From: Hyunsoonleella aquatilis
GTDB lineage: Bacteria > Bacteroidota > Bacteroidia > Flavobacteriales > Flavobacteriaceae
DNA: 64,000 nt
Assembly: GCF_014270105.1 (NCBI RefSeq)
Contig: NZ_JACNMF010000001.1
Location: 1,047,560-1,111,559, forward strand
Direction of reading: 5' to 3'
Shown here piece by piece: positions 16,788-24,865 of the stretch. Made by a program: the position numbers and the translations under genes. Position 1 is the stretch's first letter; each line of letters begins with the position of its first letter. The notes beneath the pieces are model-generated. The model was not told the origin of the DNA. It made no database searches and saw nothing but the letters and a program-made list of their open reading frames with translations.

Positions 16788-16950
16788 TTTGGTTTCGTTC
16801 TGTTTTAACAGAGTGGATTAAAAGGGAATCTGGTTAAAGTCCAGAACTGTTCCCGCAACTGTAAGCTATCAAGCTTCATGTTCAACTTCGATGTCACTGT
16901 CATTTTGATGGGAAGACCAACATGAAGACGCAAGTCAGGAGACCTGCCAT
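16788..16950 (+). promoter_or_regulatory. Cobalamin (B12) riboswitch
   Basis: The conserved blocks of the cobalamin riboswitch appear in order: AAAGGGAATCTGG (16821-16833), CCAGAAC then CCCGCAACTGTAA (16852-16864), a peripheral stem CTTCATGTT with AACATGAAG (16875-16927), GACGCAAGTCAGGAGACC (16927-16944) and the closing CTGCC. It would lower btuB and downstream expression when adenosylcobalamin is plentiful. It is on the forward strand only; the divergent btuFCD unit is outside its control. Confidence 0.93.
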
Positions 16951-16995
16951 GTTCATCATCTAATATTAACTCTCGGGTAAAGGGTTTTGCGGATT

Positions 16996-18819
16996 ATGAA
17001 ACAACACATTTTTATATTATTTGTAATCGGTTTTGGCAGTCTTGCCCAAGCGCAACTAGACTCTATCCAAAAACTGGATGAGGTTTTTTTGAGTGACAGC
17101 AAGCTTGTGCAGTATGCTTCAGGGATTAAAATTGAAAAACTGAACGACTCCGTTATTGCTAAAAATCCGGTATCGCTAACGGGGCTATTGGCGTTTAATT
17201 CCAATGTATATTTTAAGGAAAACGGGTTTGGGATGGTGTCCTCACCTTCATTCAGGGGAACCAATGCCTCCCAAACAGCCGTGATTTGGAATGGCATCAA
17301 TATCAATTCCCAGCTTAATGGGCAGACAGATTTCAATACCATAAATACCTCCAATTTTGATGCGATAGACATACGAAGCGGGGGAGGCAGTGTGCAATAT
17401 GGCAGTGGTGCAATTGGGGGCAGTATTCACTTAAATAATAATCTGGAGTTTGATTCTCATTTCGATAATAGTGTGCGTTTGTCTTACGGAAGTTTTAATA
17501 TGAAAATGGCCAATGTCTCGTCTTCCTTTGGTAACTCGAAATTCTCTGCAAACATTGGAATCGCTTATGTGGACTCTGATAACGACTATAAATATTTGGG
17601 AACGGATATGGTCAATGAAAATGGGGAATTTAATAACTTGAATTTGGATGTTAATTTAGGATATGTCCTATCTGAAAAGGATGTTTTAAAGCTGTATCAT
17701 CAAAGTTATGATGGCGAACGTCATTTTTCTGGAACCTTGGTTGCAATAGGGAGGAGTAAATATGAAGATGAAAACTTTAGGACAATGCTGGAATGGACTC
17801 GTATTTCAGGAAATATTACTTCAAAGTTGAAAGCGGTTCATCTTAACGAGAAATTCAAATATTTTGAAAACAAGGACAATAGCATTTTTTCTTTTGGAAA
17901 AGTGAACACTTTTATTCTCAATCATAATTATAACTGGCGATTATCAAATACGCTTCAGTTTAGAAGCATTTTAGAATTCAACCATTTTGATGGGGGAGGG
18001 AGCAGTTTTGGCGACCCTGAGCGAAGTGCTTTTTCAGCAACAGCTTTGATGAACCATAAGCCTGCACAAAGATTTGAGTATAATATCAATATTAGAAAAG
18101 ACTTTACATCGGATTTCAAAAACCCGTTATTATTTTCTGTGGACGGAGCTTATAAGGTTTCGAAAGCTTATATCATTAAGTTTAATGGCTCCAAAAACTT
18201 TAGAATTCCCACATTTAATGATTTGTATTGGCCTTCTAGAGGCAACTTGGATTTGAGTCCTGAAACCTCGTATCAATTAGATTTAGGGCAAGTTTTTCGT
18301 TTCAAGAAGTTAAATGTAAGCTTTAATACCTACTATATAACGACAAAAGGTTTAATTCAATGGCGACCTGATGAGGAGGGAGAATGGCGACCTGAGAATG
18401 TTGCAAAATCCCATAGTTATGGAGCGGAGTTGGAAGCACAATCTACCTTTAAAATCAACAGCCATCAATTCACTATAAATACTCACTATTCCTATACCGT
18501 TTCAGAAAATTTGGAAACCAAAAAGCAATTGATTTATGTGCCTTTTCACAAGGGGAACGTCTCGCTAGCTTATAATTTTCAATCCTTTTCAATGTTCTAT
18601 CAGCACTTGTTTAATGGTGAGGTATTCATCATAGGTGACGAATTGGATGGCTTTAATGTGGGCAATATTGGAGTGGGGTATCTTTTGAATAAATGCGGAA
18701 AAGTTACCTATGACTTGAGTTTTAGAATCAACAATTTATACAATAAAAATTATCAAAATGTGGCGTTGCGACCAATGCCGAATAGAAATTTTCAAATATT
18801 AACAACAATTAAATTTTAA
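16996..18819 (+). CDS. btuB: TonB-dependent cobalamin receptor BtuB
   Basis: A 607-residue outer-membrane receptor: signal peptide (1-19), plug domain (about 25-145, with the GMVSSPSFRGTNASQTAVIWNG block and SGGGSVQYGSGAIGGSIHL) and a barrel ending in TTIKF. The TonB box lies near LDEVFLSDS. I start at ATG 16996, as the upstream in-frame TTG at 16987 adds only three residues. The cobalamin riboswitch immediately before it, and the BtuG-like lipoprotein four bases after, give a specific B12 assignment. Confidence 0.92.
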   Translation: MKQHIFILFVIGFGSLAQAQLDSIQKLDEVFLSDSKLVQYASGIKIEKLNDSVIAKNPVSLTGLLAFNSNVYFKENGFGMVSSPSFRGTNASQTAVIWNGININSQLNGQTDFNTINTSNFDAIDIRSGGGSVQYGSGAIGGSIHLNNNLEFDSHFDNSVRLSYGSFNMKMANVSSSFGNSKFSANIGIAYVDSDNDYKYLGTDMVNENGEFNNLNLDVNLGYVLSEKDVLKLYHQSYDGERHFSGTLVAIGRSKYEDENFRTMLEWTRISGNITSKLKAVHLNEKFKYFENKDNSIFSFGKVNTFILNHNYNWRLSNTLQFRSILEFNHFDGGGSSFGDPERSAFSATALMNHKPAQRFEYNINIRKDFTSDFKNPLLFSVDGAYKVSKAYIIKFNGSKNFRIPTFNDLYWPSRGNLDLSPETSYQLDLGQVFRFKKLNVSFNTYYITTKGLIQWRPDEEGEWRPENVAKSHSYGAELEAQSTFKINSHQFTINTHYSYTVSENLETKKQLIYVPFHKGNVSLAYNFQSFSMFYQHLFNGEVFIIGDELDGFNVGNIGVGYLLNKCGKVTYDLSFRINNLYNKNYQNVALRPMPNRNFQILTTIKF

Positions 18820-18822
18820 ACA

Positions 18823-19848
18823 ATGAAACTTAACAAATTACTGGTATTGGCCCTTTCAATAGGTCTGTTTTTTACATCATGTAGCACTGATGATGACACT
18901 ATAATAATACCAAAAGGCGATTATGAAAATGGGATATTAATCTCGCACGAGGGGAATTTTGGGATGGGAAATGCCTCCGTATCTTTTGTCTCTTTCGATT
19001 TGAATACTGTTGAAAATGACGTCTTTAATAATGTAAATAATAAACTATTGGGTGATACGGCACAGAGTATTGCGTTTAATGGGGATTTGGCATACATCGT
19101 TTTGAATGTTTCCAATAAAATAGAAATCGTTAACCGATATACTTTTGAGTCTGTCTCGACAATTGATAGTGGTTTAAGCAATCCGAGATATATGGCAATT
19201 TCAAATGGTAAAGGCTATGTGACAAACTGGGGAGATTTTACGCCTAGTGATGATGATTTTTTGGCTGTAATAGATTTAACGTCTAATTCAATTATAGATA
19301 CCATTAATACAAGCTATTTACCAGAGGAAATTGTAGCTCAAGGTAATAAGGTTTATGTAGCTACGGGGATTTTTGGTAATGGGAATAAAGTAGACGTTAT
19401 AAATACAGAAACCGATGAATTTGAAGAAAGTATTACTGTTGGGAATTCACCCAACTCCCTCCAATTGGACGACGATGGTGATTTATGGGTGCTTTCTTCA
19501 GAAAACTTGATTGAAATAGCAACATCGACTAATCAAATATCCAGAACGATAGCGTTAAACGCCGCTATAACATCCCCCTCTAAACTTAATTTTGATAATG
19601 GAGCGCTATACTTATATTCTGGTGGCTCAGTTTATAAAATGGAAGAAACAGCCTCGACACTTCCCTCAGTTGCAGAAATTGAAAGTGTGAGTTTTTATGA
19701 TATGCGTGTAAAAGATGGTGTATTATATGCTTTAGATGCAAAAGATTTTGTTAGTGATGGTTCTTTAACCTCTTATGATTTATCCACCAATACTGAAGTT
19801 AATTCGGCAACGGTAAATATCATTCCCGGAGGTATATATTTTAACTAG
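18823..19848 (+). CDS. BtuG-like surface beta-propeller lipoprotein
   Basis: A 341-residue lipoprotein (lipobox FTSC, about 17-20) whose remaining sequence shows YncE-type propeller blades: repeats such as YIVLNVSNKIEIVNRYTFE, FLAVIDLTSNSIIDTI and NKVDVINTETDEFEESI, with NSPNSLQLDDDGDLWVLS as in the YncE/DUF5074 family. In Bacteroides thetaiotaomicron the BtuG protein is a surface propeller that captures B12 and passes it to BtuB. The position directly after btuB in a riboswitch-controlled transcript supports the same role here. Sequence identity to BtuG cannot be measured by eye. Confidence 0.8.
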   Translation: MKLNKLLVLALSIGLFFTSCSTDDDTIIIPKGDYENGILISHEGNFGMGNASVSFVSFDLNTVENDVFNNVNNKLLGDTAQSIAFNGDLAYIVLNVSNKIEIVNRYTFESVSTIDSGLSNPRYMAISNGKGYVTNWGDFTPSDDDFLAVIDLTSNSIIDTINTSYLPEEIVAQGNKVYVATGIFGNGNKVDVINTETDEFEESITVGNSPNSLQLDDDGDLWVLSSENLIEIATSTNQISRTIALNAAITSPSKLNFDNGALYLYSGGSVYKMEETASTLPSVAEIESVSFYDMRVKDGVLYALDAKDFVSDGSLTSYDLSTNTEVNSATVNIIPGGIYFN

Positions 19849-19906
19849 AGTAGGCCGTTTTGAATTGAATGAAACAAGAGGTAGTCGAGTTTGTAAGCTT
19901 ATAATT

Positions 19907-20482
19907 ATGAAACACAATTTATACAAGATGATGGGACTCGATATCTATTTGTCCTCATTAAGTAAATCTGAATATAAAGCTGTTTCGGCCGAGATATCCA
20001 ATACTTCTAGGGTGATGACGCCCCTGATGAGCTGGGACGTTTACAGCCAGGGTTATATTGATACGTTAAACGAGTCTGAGAGACTTCAAGATATAGCTAA
20101 AGTGAAGTCCTATGCCAAACAATTGAATTGGAAAAACACCATGGATTCGATTTTTGAAAACGAAGCGTTTCAGGCTATTATCATTACAGATTTAAATCAA
20201 AACATCGTTTGGGTGAACAAGGGATTTTCAAAAATGACAGGTTATGCTAAAAATGAGGTTTTGCATAAAACTCCTAAGATGTTGCAAGGGGTTGAAACTT
20301 CCGTCTCAGCAAGAAGAAATATCAAAAAGAAAATCGCTTTAAATACTCCTTTTAAAGAAAATATCACCAATTATAAAAAGAGTGGAGAGCCTTATGAATG
20401 TGAGGTAAAGATTTTTCCCTTATATAGCACCGAGGATAATAATAAAACTCATTTTATTGCTTTGGAACGGAAAGTAGGGTAG
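19907..20482 (+). CDS. Small single PAS-domain protein
   Basis: A 191-residue protein: ~85 residues of helical lead (KMMGLDIYLSSLSKSEYKAVS), then a PAS domain (about 88-190) with NEAFQAIIITDLNQNIVWVNKGFSKMTGY, EVLHKTPKMLQG and KKSGEPYECEVKIFPL. The HKTPKMLQG block aligns with the GxNCRFLQG block of LOV photosensors but lacks the Cys, so flavin photochemistry is unlikely. I start at ATG 19907; a TTG at 19865 is in frame but less likely. It may be co-transcribed with btuB-btuG; a regulatory role there is only a guess. Confidence 0.78.
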   Translation: MKHNLYKMMGLDIYLSSLSKSEYKAVSAEISNTSRVMTPLMSWDVYSQGYIDTLNESERLQDIAKVKSYAKQLNWKNTMDSIFENEAFQAIIITDLNQNIVWVNKGFSKMTGYAKNEVLHKTPKMLQGVETSVSARRNIKKKIALNTPFKENITNYKKSGEPYECEVKIFPLYSTEDNNKTHFIALERKVG

Positions 20483-20495
20483 TTATTAGTTATGT

Positions 20496-20522
20496 AAAAA
20501 GCCACTGAAAAGTGGCTTTTTT
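20496..20522 (+). terminator. Rho-independent terminator after the PAS gene
   Basis: Stem AAAAGCCACT with AGTGGCTTTT around GAAA, followed by T residues. It ends the btuB-btuG-PAS unit and stands just outside the IS110 insertion. Confidence 0.85.
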
Positions 20523-20544
20523 ATGGATTCCCGTCCCGATATTC

Positions 20545-21552
20545 TTATGGATTGTGCAATTTAGGTTTTACTTTTTTCTCGTAAGTTCTGTTTTCTCTTA
20601 TAAGTGCAAATATCCGATTAATTATCTTGGCTCTAACTGCGTTGATTACAGTCATTTTATTTTTTCCTTCTGCTATTTTCCTTTCGAAATAGTCTTTGAA
20701 CTCTCCGTTCACCCTTATAGCAGAGAGAGCTGCCATATGGAAGAGCGTTTTGAGTTTTTTGTTGGCCCTGTTAGAGACTTTGTTCCTCGATCTCTGGCTT
20801 GTTCCCGATGTGTACTTGAACGGGGCTACTCCAGAGTGACAGGCAAACTGCCTTCCGTTTTTGAATTTCCTGAATCCATGTGTTGCGATGATGGTGTTCA
20901 GGGCAACCTGTTTGCCCACTCCATCCACCGACTGTAGGATTTCCATTTGCCTGGTCAGTTCTTCGGTCGAACCGAACAGCTCATCGATTCTATGGTCGAT
21001 TTGATCTATGGATTTGCCCAAGCGTTTTATGTGCCTGTCCATTCTGAGTTTTCGATCCCTGTAGAATGGCCTTGATATAAATTTCCTTAGGTCTTTTATC
21101 TGAGCCCTGTACTTTGCCCTTTCCCTTACGTACAGCTCTCTTTCGCTTAACAATAACTTTGCCTCTTCCAAAGCTGTGGGCTCTATAGTCTCGACCCTTG
21201 CCCTGTCCGAGTACCTTGAAGCATAGCACGCAATGCGGTGGGCATCCGTTCTATCGCTCTTGCTTCTTTGTACCCCTGAGCTTAAATTGATCTGGGCACC
21301 GCTCTCTAACCATAAACTGATATTATGTTCCAAACAATACGTGCGCAATATATTTGAGTAATGTCCGGTATGCTCGGCGCAGATCAGCAATGAGCTCAGC
21401 TCTTGGGTGTTTTTGATTTTTCTAAAAAAGCTACTCAGAGATTTGGTGTCATTAGAGACAACGGTATGCGCAACCTGTCTGCCCTCCCTGACCAGACAAA
21501 CATCCAGGGTAAGTTTGCTGACATCAACCCCTATAAACGTTTTAAATTTCAT
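20545..21552 (-). CDS. IS110-family transposase (DEDD recombinase)
   Basis: A 335-residue recombinase. The RuvC-like N-terminal domain carries D10 (GVDVSK), E60 (CAEHTGHYS), D100 and D103 (SDRTDAHR). The C-terminal Transposase_20 domain begins LQSVDGVGKQVALNTI (about 207) and holds the candidate nucleophile serine in KYTSGTS (about 249). The stop codon is only four bases from the element end. The family uses a bridge RNA encoded upstream to pair target and donor DNA; the upstream location of the noncoding end places this element in the IS110 rather than IS1111 group. Confidence 0.94.
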   Translation of the reverse strand: MKFKTFIGVDVSKLTLDVCLVREGRQVAHTVVSNDTKSLSSFFRKIKNTQELSSLLICAEHTGHYSNILRTYCLEHNISLWLESGAQINLSSGVQRSKSDRTDAHRIACYASRYSDRARVETIEPTALEEAKLLLSERELYVRERAKYRAQIKDLRKFISRPFYRDRKLRMDRHIKRLGKSIDQIDHRIDELFGSTEELTRQMEILQSVDGVGKQVALNTIIATHGFRKFKNGRQFACHSGVAPFKYTSGTSQRSRNKVSNRANKKLKTLFHMAALSAIRVNGEFKDYFERKIAEGKNKMTVINAVRAKIINRIFALIRENRTYEKKVKPKLHNP

Positions 21553-21574
21553 TACTTTTAATTTTTGAAGATTA

Positions 21575-21745
21575 GAAAAGAGCCGTTTCCTAAGAACCTT
21601 ATCAGGTTTTACTACGATCTTATACAGGCCTTGGCTCTATAAAACCTGTCAGTTCCTAATATCGGGATAGTGCACAACTAAAGCTATCGATGGATCGCTG
21701 ACAGGTTTCAATAATAAACATCAAATCTATCTAAAGCAAATCTAA
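21575..21745 (-). ncRNA. Predicted IS110 bridge RNA
   Basis: On the reverse strand, the region before the transposase folds into two stem-loops. The 5' one has a perfect 11-bp stem AAACCTGTCAG/CTGACAGGTTT (21698-21708 with 21642-21652) and a 45-nt loop holding CGATAGC (revcomp of 21683-21689) and TATCCCGATAT (revcomp of 21659-21669), which match the two halves of the insertion-site palindrome. The second has stem AGAGCC/GGCTCT (21633-21638 with 21579-21584); its loop contains TAAGGT and ATAAGA, which match the element's own two ends. This is the layout of target- and donor-binding loops. Ends are approximate. Confidence 0.72.
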
Positions 21746-21801
21746 GGTAGCTATCGGGATCACGGGAATGACAATTTTATATGAAGCCTAGTTGTAAATA
21801 A

Positions 21802-22527
21802 CTAGGAGTTTTTTGCGATCAAGTCGCAATACCAAACACCATACTTTTCTTCAATTGTGCACACAGAATCATCCGTTTTTGGTGTGTCGTATTCGCGATA
21901 AACTTTTTCGCCAACTGCAAATTCGATAGGCTTTTTAAAAATGGGGCCATCAAAACAAAACGTGTGGAATTCACCGTTTTCACCACAGGGGTCAACGTCT
22001 TCTGGTAGATTGTCAATAAAGCTTTTATCGATTACTGTTCCGACAAAATCTTCATCAAAGTATTTTGAATTGGCACAGACAATTATCGTTTTGAAGCCTA
22101 AATCCAAAAATTCGTTGATTAGTTCTTTGGTGTCTCTTTTCCAAATGGGGAATACAGCTTTAAAATGGTGTTTGGCTAATTGATCTTCACGATATGTTCG
22201 TAAGTCTTCCAAAAAAATATCGCCAAAAGCTGAATGGGTGAAACCTTCGGATTTTAATCTGGAAACCGTTGCGCTCATTTTTTGCTCATAAACGGCCATA
22301 CTTGGCATTTCGGGTAGCTCAATAAAACTTACAGGAATTTTTAAAGCATTTGTTTGCGCAGTCAATAGCTCCTTTCTCAGGCCATGCATAGACACGCGAT
22401 TGTAATGTGAATTTACTGTTGTAATTAATTCCTCAACAGAGTAACGCTCATCCTTTAATAAATGGTATAGTGCTAGCGCAGAATCCTTACCGGAGCTCCA
22501 GTTGAAATAGGTTTTATGTGTATTCAA
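21802..22527 (-). CDS. PP-loop ATP pyrophosphatase, Dph6/COG2102 family
   Basis: A 241-residue adenine-nucleotide alpha-hydrolase-fold protein. The PP-loop is SSGKDSALALYHL (about 11-23), with HGLRKELLTAQ (about 48), AFGDIFLEDLRTYRE and GENGEFHTFCFDGPIF (about 180-195) conserved in the family. In archaea and eukaryotes the family makes diphthamide; bacterial members lack that target and their substrate is unknown. It now lies beyond the IS110 element but was previously next to the B12 locus, so a link to cobalamin or nucleotide salvage is possible. It is followed closely by the S41 peptidase gene. Confidence 0.85.
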   Translation of the reverse strand: MNTHKTYFNWSSGKDSALALYHLLKDERYSVEELITTVNSHYNRVSMHGLRKELLTAQTNALKIPVSFIELPEMPSMAVYEQKMSATVSRLKSEGFTHSAFGDIFLEDLRTYREDQLAKHHFKAVFPIWKRDTKELINEFLDLGFKTIIVCANSKYFDEDFVGTVIDKSFIDNLPEDVDPCGENGEFHTFCFDGPIFKKPIEFAVGEKVYREYDTPKTDDSVCTIEEKYGVWYCDLIAKNS

Positions 22528-22536
22528 TTTTGATTC

Positions 22537-23970
22537 TTAATCAATCACCAAACCGCCTTTCAGAGGTCGAAATTCGTTGCTATCAAACAGCATTTCTGTA
22601 GGGCTTTGCTTGGATTTTGAGGTTTGGAATTTATTTGTTGTACCTCCAATTTCTGCCAAAGCGACCGCTAGAAAAGGTTCGTCTTCTTCTCCAATTCTAC
22701 CGTAGTTAAACTTTTGTTCTGTAAAATCTATGTCAGGTGTTAATCCAGTACTTGGCACTTTAACATTATCTCTGTTTACACCATCCGCTACTAAAGGTTG
22801 CATGGCATAGGTATGCCTTGGATTGGCTCCCTCACGTCTATAATTGTTTTCAGGTGAGTCATATAAGGTCCTTGAAGCTTGTGTTTTACCTCTGGTATTT
22901 GTCCCGATTTGTATAACTTCAATGTAAGGGTTAAGGCCATTAATAAGGCCTTCACTTGCCGAAGCCGAACTTCCTGTCGTTAATACATAAACTTTATCTA
23001 GGTTTAATGCGTTGATATCCTCTCCATTTTCAATTTTACTTACAAAGTTGAAATCTGTTGTTTCAAAATTACTGTTATAAATAAGTTTGGAGAATATTTG
23101 CCCTATGAATTGCCCAGTAATCATGCTTGCCAAATAGGTCTCTATAGTAACTCTTCCTCCTGGGTTATAGCGCAAATCTAAAACTAAGTGCTGCACGTTA
23201 TTTGCCTTGAAATCCCCAAAAACAGCATTCAGTTCATCATCATATCCAGCGGTAAAACCATTCAACATCAAATAGCCAACCTTTTCACCATCAACTTCTA
23301 AAATTTTGGAAGAATGTATGGGGTTTTCTTCATATTCAAACTTGCTAAGCTGGATATCTCGATCAAGAGGTTCTACCGAATCATCCCCCTCATCAGCCGT
23401 TCCCTTGTCATCAAAAAAACCAAGACTTATTGTGTAATTTTCACTAAGTAGCAAACCAGTATTGTTATCTGTATCTGAGTTGTAAAATAATTCAATCCCG
23501 TCCACGGCGTAGAAAATATCACCACGTTTAATGCCTTTATTGGCCGCATCACTATTAGGCAATACCAATCGGACAACACCAATAGCTTTGTTGCCTTCAT
23601 TGGGTTTTTTAAATAGACTGAATTCCATACCATTTGTTGTAGAAATACCGCTGAAATTGCGCTCCAATTCAATATAATCATTCACCATCCAGCTGAATTG
23701 GTCAACAATACCTGGCTGATATTTTAGGCTATTAAACAGGTCAAAAGGAGAATCAAACATTTCCAGATATTCCGTATACTCTGAGTTGTTAGTAAATCTA
23801 TCATTGGCTAAGTCAGGCATTTCATCTTTGTACAAATAGTAGATGCTCATGCCTTTCCAAACAAAGTCGTTGATTTCGGCGGTTTGGATAGGGATATCGT
23901 CACCGTCCTCAAAGCAACCCGTTAACATAAAGGCAGATAGAATCAGGGTTAGGGCTCTTAACTTTTTCAT
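22537..23970 (-). CDS. S41-family (C-terminal processing) peptidase lipoprotein
   Basis: A 477-residue lipoprotein (lipobox LTGC, about 16-19). A PDZ-like region (about 110-180, GVVRLVLPNSDAANKGIKRGD) precedes the S41 catalytic domain: LVLDLRYNPGGRV (about 262), the serine in TTGSSASASEGL (about 330) and the lysine in NTRGKTQAS (about 358). S41 peptidases cleave misfolded or tagged envelope proteins. The ~30 residues after the lipobox and the N-terminal helical domain are typical of Bacteroidota members. It is convergent with nothing and ten bases upstream of the PP-loop gene. Confidence 0.9.
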   Translation of the reverse strand: MKKLRALTLILSAFMLTGCFEDGDDIPIQTAEINDFVWKGMSIYYLYKDEMPDLANDRFTNNSEYTEYLEMFDSPFDLFNSLKYQPGIVDQFSWMVNDYIELERNFSGISTTNGMEFSLFKKPNEGNKAIGVVRLVLPNSDAANKGIKRGDIFYAVDGIELFYNSDTDNNTGLLLSENYTISLGFFDDKGTADEGDDSVEPLDRDIQLSKFEYEENPIHSSKILEVDGEKVGYLMLNGFTAGYDDELNAVFGDFKANNVQHLVLDLRYNPGGRVTIETYLASMITGQFIGQIFSKLIYNSNFETTDFNFVSKIENGEDINALNLDKVYVLTTGSSASASEGLINGLNPYIEVIQIGTNTRGKTQASRTLYDSPENNYRREGANPRHTYAMQPLVADGVNRDNVKVPSTGLTPDIDFTEQKFNYGRIGEEDEPFLAVALAEIGGTTNKFQTSKSKQSPTEMLFDSNEFRPLKGGLVID

Positions 23971-24060
23971 ACAAGCAATTTTAATATAGTAGTCTATAAA
24001 ACCCTAAATTTACTTACATTATTGTATAATAAAAAATTTTATCGAGGAAGTGTTTCTTGA

Positions 24061-24086
24061 AGTTGGAAGCATTAAGTTGGAAGCAT
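24061..24086. repeat. Direct repeat of AGTTGGAAGCAT
   Basis: Two exact copies of AGTTGGAAGCAT at 24061-24072 and 24075-24086, followed by degenerate GAAGCA units. Purine-rich iterations of this kind occur elsewhere in the window (28234-28254). No gene is visible in the 385-base gap 23971-24355 apart from this, the composite repeat and the ECF promoter. Confidence 0.5.
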
Positions 24087-24151
24087 GAAGCACGAAGCAG
24101 GAGATTTGAAGTATTGTTGGCTGTTTTGAAAGTGCTTTGGCAGATTGGCCC

Positions 24152-24251
24152 GCGTTAGGGATTGAGGCATTTGTTGAAGCTCCCCGACGATAGGAGGGAG
24201 CGACTGCCGAAAGCCCGACCCTCCCGATAGCTATCGGGAAGGGAAACGCCC
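24152..24251 (+). repeat. Composite dispersed repeat, copy A
   Basis: A ~100-bp element that starts GCGTTAGGGATTG, contains GAGGGAGCGACTG and AAAGCCCGACCC, and ends AACGCCC. A second copy lies inverted at 63479-63555. In this copy the segment before AACGCCC is replaced by a TCCCGATAGCTATCGGGA palindrome (24222-24239). Confidence 0.75.
24222..24239. repeat. REP-like palindrome TCCCGATAGCTATCGGGA within composite repeat A
   Basis: An exact 18-bp palindrome that replaces the CTTGTGGT segment of the composite repeat. Being identical to the IS110 target, it is a potential landing site for that element. Confidence 0.85.
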
Positions 24252-24278
24252 AAATAATCCAAATTTTTTTAAATGTGA

Positions 24279-24307
24279 TGTAACAAAATAAATCCTGGTT
24301 CGTCGTA
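24279..24307 (+). promoter_or_regulatory. ECF-type promoter for the sigma/DUF4252 operon
   Basis: TGTAACA at 24279-24285 and CGTCGTA at 24301-24307, spacer 15 bases, lie about 50 bases upstream of the sigma factor start. A TGTAAC -35 with a CGTC -10 is the usual shape of ECF promoters, so the operon is likely autoregulated. Confidence 0.55.
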
Positions 24308-24355
24308 ACTATAAATGGCCTTAAACCAGCTGTTTTCTGAAAACCAAACCTGAAT

Positions 24356-24865
24356 ATGACTCAAAGTGAGTTTTTAAATATTGTAATGCCTTTTAAGGAT
24401 AAGTTGTTCCGAATGGCCAAGCGACTGCTAGTTTCAACAGAAGAAGCTGAAGATGCAACGCAGGAGGTGCTTTTGAAATTATGGCGGAACAAGGAAAAGA
24501 TAGAGGAGTATAAGAATGTGGAGGCATTTTCGATGACGATGACGAAGAATTTTTGCTTGGACAAGTTGAAATCGAAACAGGCGCAAAACTTAAAGATTGT
24601 CCACAGCAATTATGAGGAAAAGAATACGCCTTTGCAAAGACAGGTAGAGCTGAATGATAGCGTAAGTTGGGTGGAGCGGATTATTGAGGAATTGCCCGAA
24701 CAACAGAGGATGATCATACAACTGAGGGATATTGAGGAATACGATTTTGATGAGATAGCCAAAATGCTGGGGATGAACAATACGGCGGTAAGAGTGGCCC
24801 TCTCAAGAGCGAGAAAAACGATAAGAGAACGATTAACTAATACGCATAATTATGGTATTAAATAG
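24356..24865 (+). CDS. ECF RNA polymerase sigma factor
   Basis: A 169-residue sigma-70-like factor with region 2 (about 10-75, FRMAKRLLVSTEEAEDATQEVLLKLW; FSMTMTKNFCLDKLKSK) and region 4 (about 108-160, LPEQQRMIIQLRDIEEYDFDEIAKMLGMNNTAVRVALSRARKTIRE). It starts a four-gene operon with a membrane protein and two DUF4252 proteins. The next gene overlaps it by 14 bases. This arrangement is common in Flavobacteriaceae; the triggering signal is not known. Confidence 0.93.
   Translation: MTQSEFLNIVMPFKDKLFRMAKRLLVSTEEAEDATQEVLLKLWRNKEKIEEYKNVEAFSMTMTKNFCLDKLKSKQAQNLKIVHSNYEEKNTPLQRQVELNDSVSWVERIIEELPEQQRMIIQLRDIEEYDFDEIAKMLGMNNTAVRVALSRARKTIRERLTNTHNYGIK

Larger units (their letters stand above)
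20540..21749 (-). mobile_element. Complete IS110-family insertion sequence
   Basis: About 1.2 kb containing one transposase gene and a 5' noncoding region with bridge-RNA structure. There are no terminal inverted repeats, as is normal for this family. A TA dinucleotide occurs at both ends (20540-20541, 21748-21749). Removing the element rejoins CCCGATA (20535-20541) to GCTATCGGG (21750-21757 region) and restores the genome's REP-like palindrome. The transposase and guide region look intact, so the element is probably active. Confidence 0.85.

Noticed and set aside
20512-20937. Open frame on the forward strand across the IS110 3' end
   Set aside because: It starts outside the element and runs antisense to the transposase; Cys-rich random composition, no family match.
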